This document shows positions 26,245 to 34,392 of a stretch of 64,000 nucleotides of DNA, piece after piece (position 1 is the stretch's first letter; each line of letters begins with the position of its first letter). This DNA is from Xanthomonas fragariae (GTDB lineage Bacteria > Pseudomonadota > Gammaproteobacteria > Xanthomonadales > Xanthomonadaceae), in NCBI RefSeq assembly GCF_900183975.1, contig NZ_LT853882.1, forward strand, positions 2,783,501 to 2,847,500, read 5' to 3'. The position numbers and the translations under genes were made by a program. Under the pieces are notes generated by a model, which saw nothing but the letters and a program-made list of their open reading frames with translations, had not been told where the DNA came from and did no database searches.

Positions 26245-26440
26245 CGTATGCCACCGCACCCCATCCCGCGCCGGCAGGCTGGGACCCAACAGTCCCAGTT
26301 TTGGCACTCACTCGCGGGGGAAGCGCCCGGCATCGAAAGCATCGCCGAGCGCCGGTGACACCCGCGTGTCGGTAAAGCGTGGCACTGCGTCCTGCAACGC
26401 CTGCTGCTGGTCGGTCAGCAGCGCGCGTACATCGAACCGG
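26245..26440 (-). pseudogene. Remnant of a glutaryl-CoA-type acyl-CoA dehydrogenase
   Basis: Minus-strand frame reads ALLTDQQQALQDAVPRFTD, then VSPALGDAFDAGRFPRE, a stop, and VPKLGLLGPSLPARDG. This is the N-terminal pattern of GcdH-like dehydrogenases (...EERMVRDTVRQFVDE...FPKELIPEIAALGLLG). Only about 65 residues survive and an in-frame stop interrupts them. The rest of the gene is absent. Confidence 0.6.
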
Positions 26441-26533
26441 CATGTTGGCTTCTACTACAGGCTGAGGCGGCGATTATCTGCCGGTTGCTGGCCCAACATC
26501 GCGCGCCCTCGCCAGCACGCGATGACCAAAGTC

Positions 26534-26558
26534 AAAGAGCCGGCAGTGCCGGCTCTTT
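26534..26558 (-). terminator. Rho-independent terminator
   Basis: Perfect 11-bp stem AAAGAGCCGGC/GCCGGCTCTTT with a 3-base loop. It lies 32 bp beyond the stop codon of the glycine-zipper gene on the minus strand. Confidence 0.8.
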
Positions 26559-26589
26559 GGTTGCTCGCGCGCTACTACTGCGCGGATTA

Positions 26590-27378
26590 CTAACGGGTGC
26601 TCAAGCCATCCTGACGGACGTTGAAGTCACTTGCCGTCGATGCGGTCTGGGTTACCAGCTGACCATCGACCACCGGCAAACGATCGCTGGCCGGCTTGTT
26701 GTTCATGCGCACGGTCTTTTCGAAACCGTCGTAACGGTAGGTCACGTCATAGGCCACCACGTTGTCGGCATCGCCCAACGAAATGCGCTCGCCCGGCTTG
26801 TTGTCCATGCGCATGGTGCCGGTGGTGCCATCAGCATTGCGGTAGGTGACGTCGTAACCCACTACACGCGAGGACTGCGAATTGGCGTTTTCGGTATGGC
26901 ACTGGCGCTCGGTACGATCGACCACGCGGCCGCCTACATGCTCGCGGTCCACGCGGTTTCCAACCATACCGCCACCAACCACACCAGCCACAGTAGCCAG
27001 CTTGCGGCCATTGCCGCCGCCGACCTGGTTACCCAGCACACCGCCGATCACCGCGCCAACCACGGTGCCGCCGACGTTGCCGTCGCGCTCAGGCAGACGC
27101 TCCTGCACCACTACGTCGCGGCAGACTTGGCGCGGCGAGGAGCTGGTGGTCGTTTCGCGGATTGCAGAGCTGTTGACAACCTGCGCGTACTGCGGCTTTC
27201 GCTCGTTAATCGGCGCAACCTTGACCACATCAGCGTATTCTAGACCGCGAGGCGCCGGCTGACCATTGGCCACAAAGTCGCCGGACGACGGACGATTATT
27301 CATGAAAGCGGCAGTGGCCACGCCTCCGGCCAGCAAGGCACCGGCGGCGACCAGTATAATTGTCGTATTGCTCTTCAT
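26590..27378 (-). CDS. Glycine-zipper 2TM-domain envelope protein
   Basis: 262 residues. An N-terminal signal/anchor (TTIILVAAGALLAGGVATAAF) is followed by a linker with Cys (RQVCRDVVV), a glycine-zipper segment (GGTVVGAVIGGVLGNQVGG, VAGVVGGGMVGNRV) and a C-terminal region with two similar YDVTYR... units (VVGYDVTYRNADG and VVAYDVTYRYDG), suggesting an internal duplication. The family is related to surface-antigen/RcnB-like envelope proteins of unclear role. A terminator follows. Confidence 0.82.
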   Translation of the reverse strand: MKSNTTIILVAAGALLAGGVATAAFMNNRPSSGDFVANGQPAPRGLEYADVVKVAPINERKPQYAQVVNSSAIRETTTSSSPRQVCRDVVVQERLPERDGNVGGTVVGAVIGGVLGNQVGGGNGRKLATVAGVVGGGMVGNRVDREHVGGRVVDRTERQCHTENANSQSSRVVGYDVTYRNADGTTGTMRMDNKPGERISLGDADNVVAYDVTYRYDGFEKTVRMNNKPASDRLPVVDGQLVTQTASTASDFNVRQDGLSTR

Positions 27379-27523
27379 AACTAGCTCCGGGCGGACGCAC
27401 CGCGTTGTTCACGGTCGTGATTTCAGCACGGGGACCCTGAACGAAAACGCCCTCGCTCATGAACGCGGCGGTTAAGTTTAGCTAGCGGTTATTTCATGGA
27501 TCCCTAACAGCCGGAGCATTTGC

Positions 27524-27739
27524 ATGCGAAATCCCGTTACCTCACGCGCGCTGGATTGGGCCAGCAGGCTGCGCTACCCCACCTTGTTCAAGGTGGCCGC
27601 CGCGCTGTTTCTGGTCGACCTAGTGATCCCGGACCCGATCCCTTTCCTGGATGAACTGTTGTTCGGCCTGAGCACGCTGCTGCTGGCCAACTGGAAGACG
27701 CGCAAGGCACCGCTATCCGCGCCAGTCCGCCGCGACTGA
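27524..27739 (+). CDS. Small membrane protein, 71 aa
   Basis: Starts MRNPVTSRALDWASRLRYP and contains one or two hydrophobic segments (FKVAAALFLVDLVIP, DELLFGLSTLLLANW). Its TGA overlaps the ATG of the tatD-family gene (TGATG), so the two are translationally coupled. This small protein family is conserved in xanthomonads as far as I recall; its function is unknown. Confidence 0.75.
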   Translation: MRNPVTSRALDWASRLRYPTLFKVAAALFLVDLVIPDPIPFLDELLFGLSTLLLANWKTRKAPLSAPVRRD

Positions 27740-28506
27740 TGCAGTTGATCGATAGCCACTGCCATCTGGATGCCGGCGCGTTCGACCACGACCGCGCAAC
27801 CGTCATCGCACGCGCGCAGGCCGCCAACGTCATGCAGCAGGTGGTGCCTGCGATCACCGCTGCCAGCTGGCCTGGCCTGCGCGCCGTCTGCAGGCAGGCG
27901 CCGGGGCTGTACCCGGCCTACGGGCTGCATCCGATCTTTCTCGATCGGCACCGCCCAGAGCACCTGGACCTGCTGGCCGAGTGGATCGAACGCGAGCGCC
28001 CCTGCGCGATCGGCGAGTGCGGGCTGGATTTCTTTCTGGACGGGCTGGATGCGCAGACGCAACGCGACTATTTCGATGGCCAATTGCAACTGGCCAAACG
28101 CTTCGACCTGCCACTGATCGTGCATGCGCGCCGCGCCACCGAAGAGGTCATTGCGCGCATCAAGGCGGTCGGCGGCCTGCGCGGTGTGGTGCACAGTTTT
28201 GCCGGCAGCCGCGAGCAGGCACAGCAATTATGGAAGCTGGATTTCATGATCGGCCTGGGCGGCCCGGTCACCTACCCGCGCGCCAATCGCCTGCGCGGGC
28301 TGGCAGCGAACATGCCGCTGCAGCATCTGTTGCTGGAAACCGACGCGCCGGACCAGGCAGACGCCAGCATCCGCGGCCAACGTAACGAGCCGGCGTATTT
28401 ACGCACGGTGCTGGACTGCATCGCGCAGCTCCGCGGCGAAGACGCCGACCGTATCGCGGCGCAGACAACGGCGAATGCGCGGAGAGTGTTCGGATTGCCG
28501 AACTGA
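27739..28506 (+). CDS. TatD-family deoxyribonuclease/hydrolase
   Basis: Metal-dependent hydrolase with a TIM-barrel fold. Metal-binding motifs: IDSHCHLDAG at the N-terminus, AIGECGLDFF, LIVHARRATEEV, GVVHSFAGSREQA and LLLETDAPDQA. It is 255 residues, the usual TatD/YcfH/YjjV length. Family members have 3'-5' DNase or related activity in DNA repair and degradation; the exact substrate is not deducible. It is coupled to the upstream small membrane protein gene. Confidence 0.92.
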   Translation: MQLIDSHCHLDAGAFDHDRATVIARAQAANVMQQVVPAITAASWPGLRAVCRQAPGLYPAYGLHPIFLDRHRPEHLDLLAEWIERERPCAIGECGLDFFLDGLDAQTQRDYFDGQLQLAKRFDLPLIVHARRATEEVIARIKAVGGLRGVVHSFAGSREQAQQLWKLDFMIGLGGPVTYPRANRLRGLAANMPLQHLLLETDAPDQADASIRGQRNEPAYLRTVLDCIAQLRGEDADRIAAQTTANARRVFGLPN

Positions 28507-28549
28507 TCGGACACGCGCTGCTGCACGACGTGGCAGCGCGCGCCTGATA

Positions 28550-29380
28550 TCACGACGCCGCCGCAACCTCGGCAGCCAGCGTCGCTGCAGCGGCTTTTGG
28601 CTTGAGCAGCATCTCCAACGCCTTGCCCACCGCGACAAATGCAAACGTGCCGGTAATATGCGTGGCTGCGCCCAGCCCTGCCCCGCAATCCAGCTTGAGC
28701 GTGGCATCGGCATCGAGCTGAGGGCGAATGCCGCACACGCTGCCATCGGCCTGCGGGTATTTGACGTTTTCCAGCGAGTACACCGCCGGCACACCGAAAT
28801 AGCGCTGTGGATTTTTCGGAAAATTGAACTCGCTGCGCAGCTTCTTGCGAATCAGCGCCAGCATTGCATCGTGTTCGGTCCGCGAGACATCGCGCACGCG
28901 CACCAACGTGGGATCGGTGCGTCCACCAGCAGCGCCCACGGTCAGTAGCGGCAGCTTGCGCCGCCGGCACCAAGCGATAGTTTCGACCTTGACCCGGAAG
29001 CTGTCGCAGGCATCGATCACCAGATCCAAACCGTCGCCGAGCAGACTTTCGATATTGCCGGCAGCGAGAAAAGATTCCACCGCATCGGCCTCGATGTCCG
29101 GATTGATCGCCACACAGCGCTCAGCCATCGCGCGCGCTTTGTTGCGCCCGTACTGGCCGGCCAAGGCCGGTAATTGCCGATTGGTGTTGGACACACACAG
29201 ATCGTCCGCATCGATCAGGCGGATGTGTCCGATGCCGGTGCGCACCAATGCCTCGACCACCCACGAGCCCACGCCACCCATCCCGACCACCGCCACGCGA
29301 CAGGCGGACAACCGCTCCACCGTGCCGACTCCATACAGCCGGTCGATACCGGCAAAGCGTTCACGCCATTGTGCTTTCAT
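28550..29380 (-). CDS. tcdA: tRNA threonylcarbamoyladenosine dehydratase
   Basis: ATP-dependent E1-like enzyme that cyclises t6A37 of ANN-decoding tRNAs to ct6A. The nucleotide-binding motif GMGGVGSWVVEALVRTGIG, the RxxxQ motif SNTNRQLPAL and the catalytic-cysteine region DACDSFRVKVETIAWC are all present. It is 276 residues, a typical TcdA/CsdL length. It converges with the tatD-family gene. Confidence 0.9.
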   Translation of the reverse strand: MKAQWRERFAGIDRLYGVGTVERLSACRVAVVGMGGVGSWVVEALVRTGIGHIRLIDADDLCVSNTNRQLPALAGQYGRNKARAMAERCVAINPDIEADAVESFLAAGNIESLLGDGLDLVIDACDSFRVKVETIAWCRRRKLPLLTVGAAGGRTDPTLVRVRDVSRTEHDAMLALIRKKLRSEFNFPKNPQRYFGVPAVYSLENVKYPQADGSVCGIRPQLDADATLKLDCGAGLGAATHITGTFAFVAVGKALEMLLKPKAAAATLAAEVAAAS

Positions 29381-29442
29381 CGGCTTATTTTACGCGCGCC
29401 GCCAACACTTGACGCGACAACCCTGCATCCCAGGAGTCCCCC

Positions 29443-29871
29443 ATGTCGCCCACGCCTCCGGACCAATCACGTGCGGCCCGCTACGCCTTCATGCTGGTGC
29501 TGGGTGTCTTGGTCGGCCTGGTCACCACCGTGATGGTGGCGCGAGTGCTGCAAGCCAGGCGTAACCCGTTGCCAGATAGCCTGATGCAAGTAATGGCTTA
29601 CCAACTGCGTGCGTTGCAGCCTGGTGCAGGTGCGGTCTGCACGGCCTCCCAGCAGCAGGCGCGGCTGCAGTCGCTGCGGCTGCTTGCCGATGAACTGGAG
29701 CCGGCCTTTCCCGCGATCGGCGAAGACCGTCGCTTCGGCGAACACGCGCAGGCATTGCGTGCGGTACTGGATCGGGCACAGCGCACGCCGCTGGCGGACT
29801 GCAAGGCGATCGCCGCAGTCAAAACACAGGTGTCTGAAGCCTGCGAGGCCTGTCACCGCGACTTTCGATGA
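29443..29871 (+). CDS. Membrane-anchored mono-haem c-type protein
   Basis: 142 residues. An N-terminal membrane anchor (YAFMLVLGVLVGLVTTVMVA) is followed by a predicted helical periplasmic domain that ends with a single CxxCH haem site, CEACHRDFR, at the extreme C-terminus. A C-terminal haem motif on a helical bundle is the layout of cytochrome c'. An anchored, short version could act in electron transfer or ligand sensing. No cytochrome biogenesis or oxidase genes are adjacent. Confidence 0.7.
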   Translation: MSPTPPDQSRAARYAFMLVLGVLVGLVTTVMVARVLQARRNPLPDSLMQVMAYQLRALQPGAGAVCTASQQQARLQSLRLLADELEPAFPAIGEDRRFGEHAQALRAVLDRAQRTPLADCKAIAAVKTQVSEACEACHRDFR

Positions 29872-30001
29872 GTCTTGCCGGCGACGGCGCTCGGGTTTCG
29901 TTAAGCCTGGAGTGATCCAGTTGGTAGACCGTTCACCTGGACCATCACAGGATGACGTCGCCGCGGCCCTGACCGCTTTTGAACACCCCGGAGAGACCCT
30001 C

Positions 30002-30484
30002 ATGAAGACCCGACTGCTCGTCATTGGCCTGACCGCAACCGCGACCCTGGTTGGCTGCGCCACCTCTCAGCCCCAATACGGCAGTTATCGCGGCGACCGC
30101 GGTTATGACCAAGGCTACTCGCAGCAGCAGGCGCACTGCGCCGATTGCGGCATCGTGACCCGGATCGACGAGGTTGGCCCGACCCGCACCGCGCCCACCG
30201 GCACCGGCGCAGTGCTCGGCGGCATCGTCGGCGCAGTGGCCGGCCGCCAGATCTCCAAGGAAACCGGCGGCAGCAAGGGCAATAAGAACGTGTCGGCCGT
30301 GGCCGGTGCCGCCGCAGGCGCGCTGGCCGGTAACGTAATCCAGAACAACGTCACCAGCGACAGCTTCGATGTGCAGGTGCGTATGGACGATGGCCGCGTC
30401 ATCGTGGTGAACCAGCGCGACTTGGCCGGCGTGCGCGAAAACGCCTATGTGCGCGTGGTCAATGGCAAGGTGGTGCTACGCTGA
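30002..30484 (+). CDS. Glycine-zipper outer-membrane lipoprotein (SlyB/Pcp-like)
   Basis: 160-residue lipoprotein: signal peptide MKTRLLVIGLTATATLVGC with lipobox LVGC, a CADCGIV segment, a glycine zipper (GAVLGGIVGAVAGRQI, VAGAAAGALAGNVIQ) and a small beta-rich C-terminal domain (FDVQVRMDDGRVIVV). It resembles the 17-kDa antigen/SlyB group that stabilises the outer membrane. The ATG at 30002 was chosen because the signal peptide starts there, although the frame is open upstream. Confidence 0.88.
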   Translation: MKTRLLVIGLTATATLVGCATSQPQYGSYRGDRGYDQGYSQQQAHCADCGIVTRIDEVGPTRTAPTGTGAVLGGIVGAVAGRQISKETGGSKGNKNVSAVAGAAAGALAGNVIQNNVTSDSFDVQVRMDDGRVIVVNQRDLAGVRENAYVRVVNGKVVLR

Positions 30485-30559
30485 TTGCGCACGTAAAGCG
30501 GCGAGCAGATCAACTGTCAGGTTCGGTTCGTCGCTCTCATTGATATCGCCGAATGAATA

Positions 30560-30589
30560 ACAAAAAGGCCCGGTGACGGGCCTTTTTGT
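30560..30589. terminator. Bidirectional terminator
   Basis: Stem ACAAAAAGGCCCG/CGGGCCTTTTTGT with a GTGA loop, between the convergent lipoprotein gene and cspA. Confidence 0.85.
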
Positions 30590-30623
30590 TGTCTGCCTGC
30601 TGCGATGTGCGCCGTGCGGCGAC

Positions 30624-30839
30624 TCAGACCAACTGCACTGCATCGGCCTGCGGGCCCTTCTGACCTTGCACGAGGGTGAAGCTGACCTTCTGACCTTCCT
30701 TGAGGCTCTTGAAGCCCTGGATCTGGATCGCGCGGAAATGGACGAATACGTCCTGGCCATTTTCGCAACTGATGAATCCAAAGCCTTTGGCATCGTTGAA
30801 CCACTTCACGACACCATTTTCGCGTTCAGTGTTGGACAT
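30624..30839 (-). CDS. Cold-shock protein, CspA family
   Basis: 71-residue single-stranded nucleic-acid binding beta-barrel acting as an RNA chaperone. It has [15 protein letters not shown] (RNP1) and QDVFVHF (RNP2). The 3' side ends in the bidirectional terminator. The ~225 bp upstream before the next gene leave room for the long structured leader typical of csp mRNAs, but no cold-shock element is evident by eye. Confidence 0.94.
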   Translation of the reverse strand: MSNTERENGVVKWFNDAKGFGFISCENGQDVFVHFRAIQIQGFKSLKEGQKVSFTLVQGQKGPQADAVQLV

Positions 30840-31066
30840 CCTGACTGACTCCCTACGACACTGTGATGGACTGACGGTGGTGGCTGTGATTGCAAGGAGG
30901 AAGCGAGGTACAAGGATGTAGCGGATCAGACGATCTGCCGCATCAGGCCACGATTCGCGGTGACCTTTGCAAACAGCAGCGGCTGCAACTTAACCCGCAC
31001 AAAACGAACTTTCAAGCACCTCTTGCACATTTCTGTCAAACCTTAAACAGAGCATTTCTAAACATC

Positions 31067-31552
31067 ATGGACACGACCGTTGTCTATTACATTCTGGCCG
31101 GAGCGCTGGTACTGATTGGCTTTGCCGGCGTCATCCTGCCAGCGCTGCCGGGTCTGCCGCTGGTGTTCGCAGGCTTGCTCGTCGCCGCATGGGCAACCGG
31201 CTTTGCCCACGTCAGCTGGATCACGCTGGTGATCCTTGCGCTGATCACCGCGTTGTCGTTCGTGATTGACTTTTTCGCCACGCTCTACGGGGCGCAGCGC
31301 GTGGGCGCCAGCAAGCTGGCGTTGTGGGGCTCGGTGATCGGCTCCATTGCCGGCATCTTCTTCATGCCGATCGGGCTATTTGTCGGCCCGTTCGCTGGTG
31401 CCTGGATTGGCGAGTACTACCAGACCCGCAAGACCGGGCAAGCCACCAAGGTCGGCGTCGGCACCTGGTTGGGCATCATGCTCGGCACGGCAACCAAACT
31501 GGCGCTGGGCCTGTGTATGCTCGGCGTTTTTGCGATTAGCTGGTTTTTCTAG
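31067..31552 (+). CDS. DUF456 family membrane protein
   Basis: 161 residues, nearly all membrane-embedded: an N-terminal hydrophobic hairpin with LPALPGLPLVFAGLL, a central helix pair (ITLVILALITALSFVIDFFA) and a glycine-rich C-terminal half (GSVIGSIAGIFFMPIGLFVG). These are hallmarks of DUF456. The start MDTTVVYYILAG is at the first hydrophobic residues; the open frame upstream is unlike the family. Function unknown. Confidence 0.88.
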   Translation: MDTTVVYYILAGALVLIGFAGVILPALPGLPLVFAGLLVAAWATGFAHVSWITLVILALITALSFVIDFFATLYGAQRVGASKLALWGSVIGSIAGIFFMPIGLFVGPFAGAWIGEYYQTRKTGQATKVGVGTWLGIMLGTATKLALGLCMLGVFAISWFF

Positions 31553-31644
31553 GGATTTTGGCAAATGCGGATGACGGCACTCATAGCCGTCGCTTCATCA
31601 CTGCACTTATCCGTGCACGGTAGCGGCTGCATGAGCGGCCTCAG

Positions 31645-32060
31645 CCTCAATCACCTGCCCAACGGCCGCGAAGATGCGTTGTCGCGTTCATGGAACCGAG
31701 TGATCCTCAATATAGGTCTGGATCGCGAGAACCGGGCGCTGACGCTGCGCCTGTGGTTCCCAATCACGGAGCACCGCGCCGACGCCAACAATTCTGATAT
31801 CGAGAATCACATGGGTTGCGGCGATGCCATCTTGGTCTACAACAAGGACAGCCACGATTTCGCGATGATCGCATGCCACTCGCTACGTGGTGTCGATCGC
31901 TCGCACGGCTCGCTCCAGTGGGGATTATGGCTTCCTGATCACCAATTTTTTGCGCGGCCACGTGCAGGTATTCGACGGTTATGGCGAAAGCTTGATCGAC
32001 TACAAAGCGACCTGTATCGGTCTGGGCGTGTCGTCGTTGGAGTGGCTTCAAGCGCGATTG
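31645..32060 (+). pseudogene. pldA: Phospholipase A1 (PldA) remnant
   Basis: Frame 1 reads NGREDALSRSWNRV, LTLRLWFPITEHRADANNSD and HMGCGDAILVYNKDSHDF, then HGSLQWGL. After a frameshift near 31922 the reading continues YGFLITNFLRGHVQVFDG and YGESLIDYKATCIGLGV, ending SLEW. These are the second half of outer-membrane phospholipase A. In active enzymes the region before NGR carries the catalytic histidine (NHQSNGR); here it is NHLPNGR. The N-terminal half is missing, so this is a dead 3' fragment. Confidence 0.75.
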
Positions 32061-32157
32061 ACAATACTGCTGGGCTGTCGCCAGGCTGGCGCTCACGATT
32101 TCTTACAGCTATTCCAAATGCTGGTTTGCCACGCCGTTCGGTAAAGTTAATAAAAAT

Positions 32158-32193
32158 AGAAAAATCCGGCATGTTCGCATGCCGGATTTTTCT
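32158..32193. terminator. Strong bidirectional terminator
   Basis: Stem AGAAAAATCCGGCATG/CATGCCGGATTTTTCT with a TTCG tetraloop, downstream of the pldA remnant. It is probably the surviving terminator of that gene. Confidence 0.85.
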
Positions 32194-32420
32194 ATTTCTG
32201 GCACTCCAAGCAAAAAAATAAGACCACCCGACTACGAAATTCTTCTGTACTCAGTGGCACGCAGCCAACGCAACAATGATTACCTGATTCGCGGAGCATC
32301 CGGCACTGCCGACGGCGCTGAACGCGCGAAGTTCAAACCAATCTCGAACACATACTGCGATTTACTCCTGCGCAATCTCAGGCAACATCACTGCCACCGT
32401 GAATGCATCGCATCGACTCA
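32194..32420. other. Intergenic stretch before IS copy B
   Basis: No gene or clear signal is seen. It ends at the TCA target duplication (32418-32420) of IS5 copy B. Confidence 0.4.
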
Positions 32421-32428
32421 GAGCCTGT

Positions 32429-32947
32429 TCACGATCTTTTGAGTAGAAGCGCCAAGAAGGCCAGATGGATGAACTGCAAGCTGGTGTTGAGTTTGCGCTC
32501 GCAGTTCTTCCACAGCCTTCGGTTTTTCTCCAGCCAGGCAAAACTGCGCTCGACGATCTAGCGCTTGGGCATGACCTTGAAGGTGTGCAGTTCGCTGCGC
32601 TTGGCAATCTGCACCGTGAGCTGCTCGCCTAGAATCTCTCGCACGCCTTCGGCAAACGGTACTCCGGTGTAACCACTGTCGCACAGCAGGCTTTGTACAT
32701 GCGTCAAGTTTGACTGACAGCGCTCCAGCGCCCGCAGCGCACCTTTGCGGTCGGTCACCTCCGCCGTCGTCACCGCGATGGCATGGGGCAACCCCTGGGT
32801 ATCAACAGCGATATGCCGCTTGATGCCCGACACCTTTTTGCCCGCGTCATATCCCTTTTGCCCGGCTGTGTCCGTGTTCTTGACGCTCTGCGCGTCCACG
32901 ATCAAGAACCTGCTGAAGATGTTGCGCTCCTGTTTCTGGCGGGCCAC
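32429..32947 (-). pseudogene. IS5-family transposase, frame B (copy B), nonsense mutation
   Basis: Identical in plan to copy A but TGG is changed to TAG in the MPKRWIVERSF motif (around 32558-32560). This truncates the protein after VMPKR and removes the catalytic glutamate. The element can move only if complemented by copy A. Confidence 0.88.
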
Positions 32948-33227
32948 GCCAACCTGATTTTTTGAGCGCCCGCTCCAGCAGGCTCACTCCTTCATCGTCG
33001 CACTCGCTCCACTTGGCAAAGTACGCGTGCACGGTCCGCCACTTCGGAAAGTCGCTGGGTAGCGCTCGCCATTGGCAACCGGTTCGCAGCACGTACAACA
33101 CTGCGCACCACACCTCATACATATCCACTCGGCGTGGCTTGGTGCGCTTGCGCGCTTGTTCCAGGATCGGGAGGATGTGTTCGAAACGCTCCCGGCTCAT
33201 GTCGCTCGGATAGGTTTTTTGGCGCAT
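32847..33227 (-). CDS. IS5-family transposase, frame A (copy B)
   Basis: Same 126-residue product as in copy A, intact. It cannot yield a full transposase because frame B of this copy is interrupted. Confidence 0.85.
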   Translation of the reverse strand: MRQKTYPSDMSRERFEHILPILEQARKRTKPRRVDMYEVWCAVLYVLRTGCQWRALPSDFPKWRTVHAYFAKWSECDDEGVSLLERALKKSGWRGPPETGAQHLQQVLDRGRAERQEHGHSRAKGI

Positions 33228-33269
33228 CCGCAGAGTCTGCACCAATCAGGAAAGATCGTGAACAGGTTC

Positions 33270-33983
33270 TCAGACGTCGAAGAAATCCACCTTGCCATTT
33301 TGCAAGGTGTAATACGCACCGACCACGCGCACTTTACCAGCGCGCAGCGGCTCGAGCAGCGTGGGCTCGGAGGCGGCGCGCAGACCATCGACGGTGCGCT
33401 TTACGTTGGCCTTGACCGAGACGGCCAACAGGTCGTCACCGCCCTGGCTCTTGGCGGTCAGCACGGCCGGAACGATGGGCTCGATCATGGCGCCGATCGC
33501 TCCCGGAAAGAACGTGTTGTTCTCCACAACCGATACTGCCGCTGCCACTGCGCCACAGCTCTCGTGGCCCATCACCACCACCAGCGGCACACCGAGCTGG
33601 CTCACCGCATATTCGATCGAACCCAGCGCGGTGGTATCGACGGTATTACCGGCATTGCGGACGATGAACATCTCACCCAGTCCGCGACCGAACAGCAGCT
33701 CCGGCGGCACGCGTAAATCCGAGCACGACACCAGGATCACGAACGGGGTCTGGCCCAGGGCAAGTTCCAGCCGACGCTTGCTGTCGGAAATCACCTTCTT
33801 GGGACGGTTTTCGACGAATGCGGCGTTGCCGTCACGCAGCACCTGCAACGCCTGCTCGGCACTCAGATCGGTTTTCTTCAACCGAGCCGCGCGCAAGGCG
33901 AACGGAAGAGACGCCGCAGCGGCCGCGATCGGCGCGCAACAGGCGCATTGCAGCAATTTTCGACGGGATGCGGAATGCGACAT
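33270..33983 (-). CDS. Beta-class carbonic anhydrase, exported
   Basis: Interconverts CO2 and bicarbonate with a zinc ion. Zinc ligands are Cys87 and Asp89 (CSDLRVP) and His140/Cys143 (MGHESCGAV). Residues 1-32 (SRRKLLQCACCAPIAAAAAS) look like a signal sequence with twin arginine, implying a periplasmic enzyme. It is 237 residues. The stop codon TGA coincides exactly with the target duplication of IS copy B, so the coding sequence is preserved but its natural 3' end and terminator have been displaced. Confidence 0.9.
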   Translation of the reverse strand: MSHSASRRKLLQCACCAPIAAAAASLPFALRAARLKKTDLSAEQALQVLRDGNAAFVENRPKKVISDSKRRLELALGQTPFVILVSCSDLRVPPELLFGRGLGEMFIVRNAGNTVDTTALGSIEYAVSQLGVPLVVVMGHESCGAVAAAVSVVENNTFFPGAIGAMIEPIVPAVLTAKSQGGDDLLAVSVKANVKRTVDGLRAASEPTLLEPLRAGKVRVVGAYYTLQNGKVDFFDV

Positions 33984-34093
33984 GGACGAACCCCTGCCCG
34001 CTTTAGGTTCCGAAATGGAATTACGTTTCTAGTAAATAATAAGGTCTCAAAAAGAGACTATAAAGACTGGATTTCTCGACCGGCCCAGGGGCT

Positions 34094-34237
34094 TCAGGTC
34101 CAGTCCGTTAAACCCTCGCGGCGATAGGTTTCCTGGAATGCCGGTCGGGCTTTCATTCGCTGCGCATCGAGTTCGATCAGCAGCCAATGCACGACCAAGG
34201 CTGCAGTGCTGGGGGTTTGGTACAGCGTGTTCGACAT
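34094..34237 (-). CDS. Small hypothetical protein, 47 aa
   Basis: Short frame running from ATG 34237 to TGA 34094. It starts MSNTLYQTPSTAALVVHWLL and ends FQETYRREGLTDWT. The composition (amphipathic ALVVHWLLIELDAQRM) and the clean start-stop frame look like a real small protein. I do not recognise a family. The ~410 bp between the carbonic anhydrase and fumarase genes otherwise hold only the fumarase terminator. Confidence 0.45.
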   Translation of the reverse strand: MSNTLYQTPSTAALVVHWLLIELDAQRMKARPAFQETYRREGLTDWT

Positions 34238-34344
34238 GCGTGAGGTCCGGTGCGAGTGAGTGAGCCAATATCAGGCCCGATGCGGCAGCAATCGCTTCGT
34301 GCTGTTGCAGATGACCTGCATGCGCGCGTGCCACATCGACAACA

Positions 34345-34371
34345 AGAAAGCCGGAGCATGCCCCGGCTTTC
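34345..34371 (-). terminator. Terminator downstream of fumarase gene
   Basis: GAAAGCCGG...CCGGCTTTC hairpin with an 8-9 base loop, 20 bp beyond the fumarase stop codon. Confidence 0.7.
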
Positions 34372-34392
34372 TGGATGCGACAGCGCGTTGAA

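Larger units (their letters stand above)
32421..33269 (-). mobile_element. IS5-family (IS1031-type) element, copy B
   Basis: 849 bp, inverted relative to copy A, with the same terminal repeats. It is flanked by TCA (32418-32420 and 33270-33272), i.e. TGA on the element's strand, a TNA target duplication. Frame B carries a nonsense mutation. The TCA at 33270-33272 is the stop codon of the carbonic anhydrase gene. Confidence 0.93.

Noticed and set aside
31565..32221. 218-codon plus-strand ORF as an intact gene
   Set aside because: Its first half matches PldA but the second half is out of frame with the PldA continuation, so it is better read as a pseudogene.
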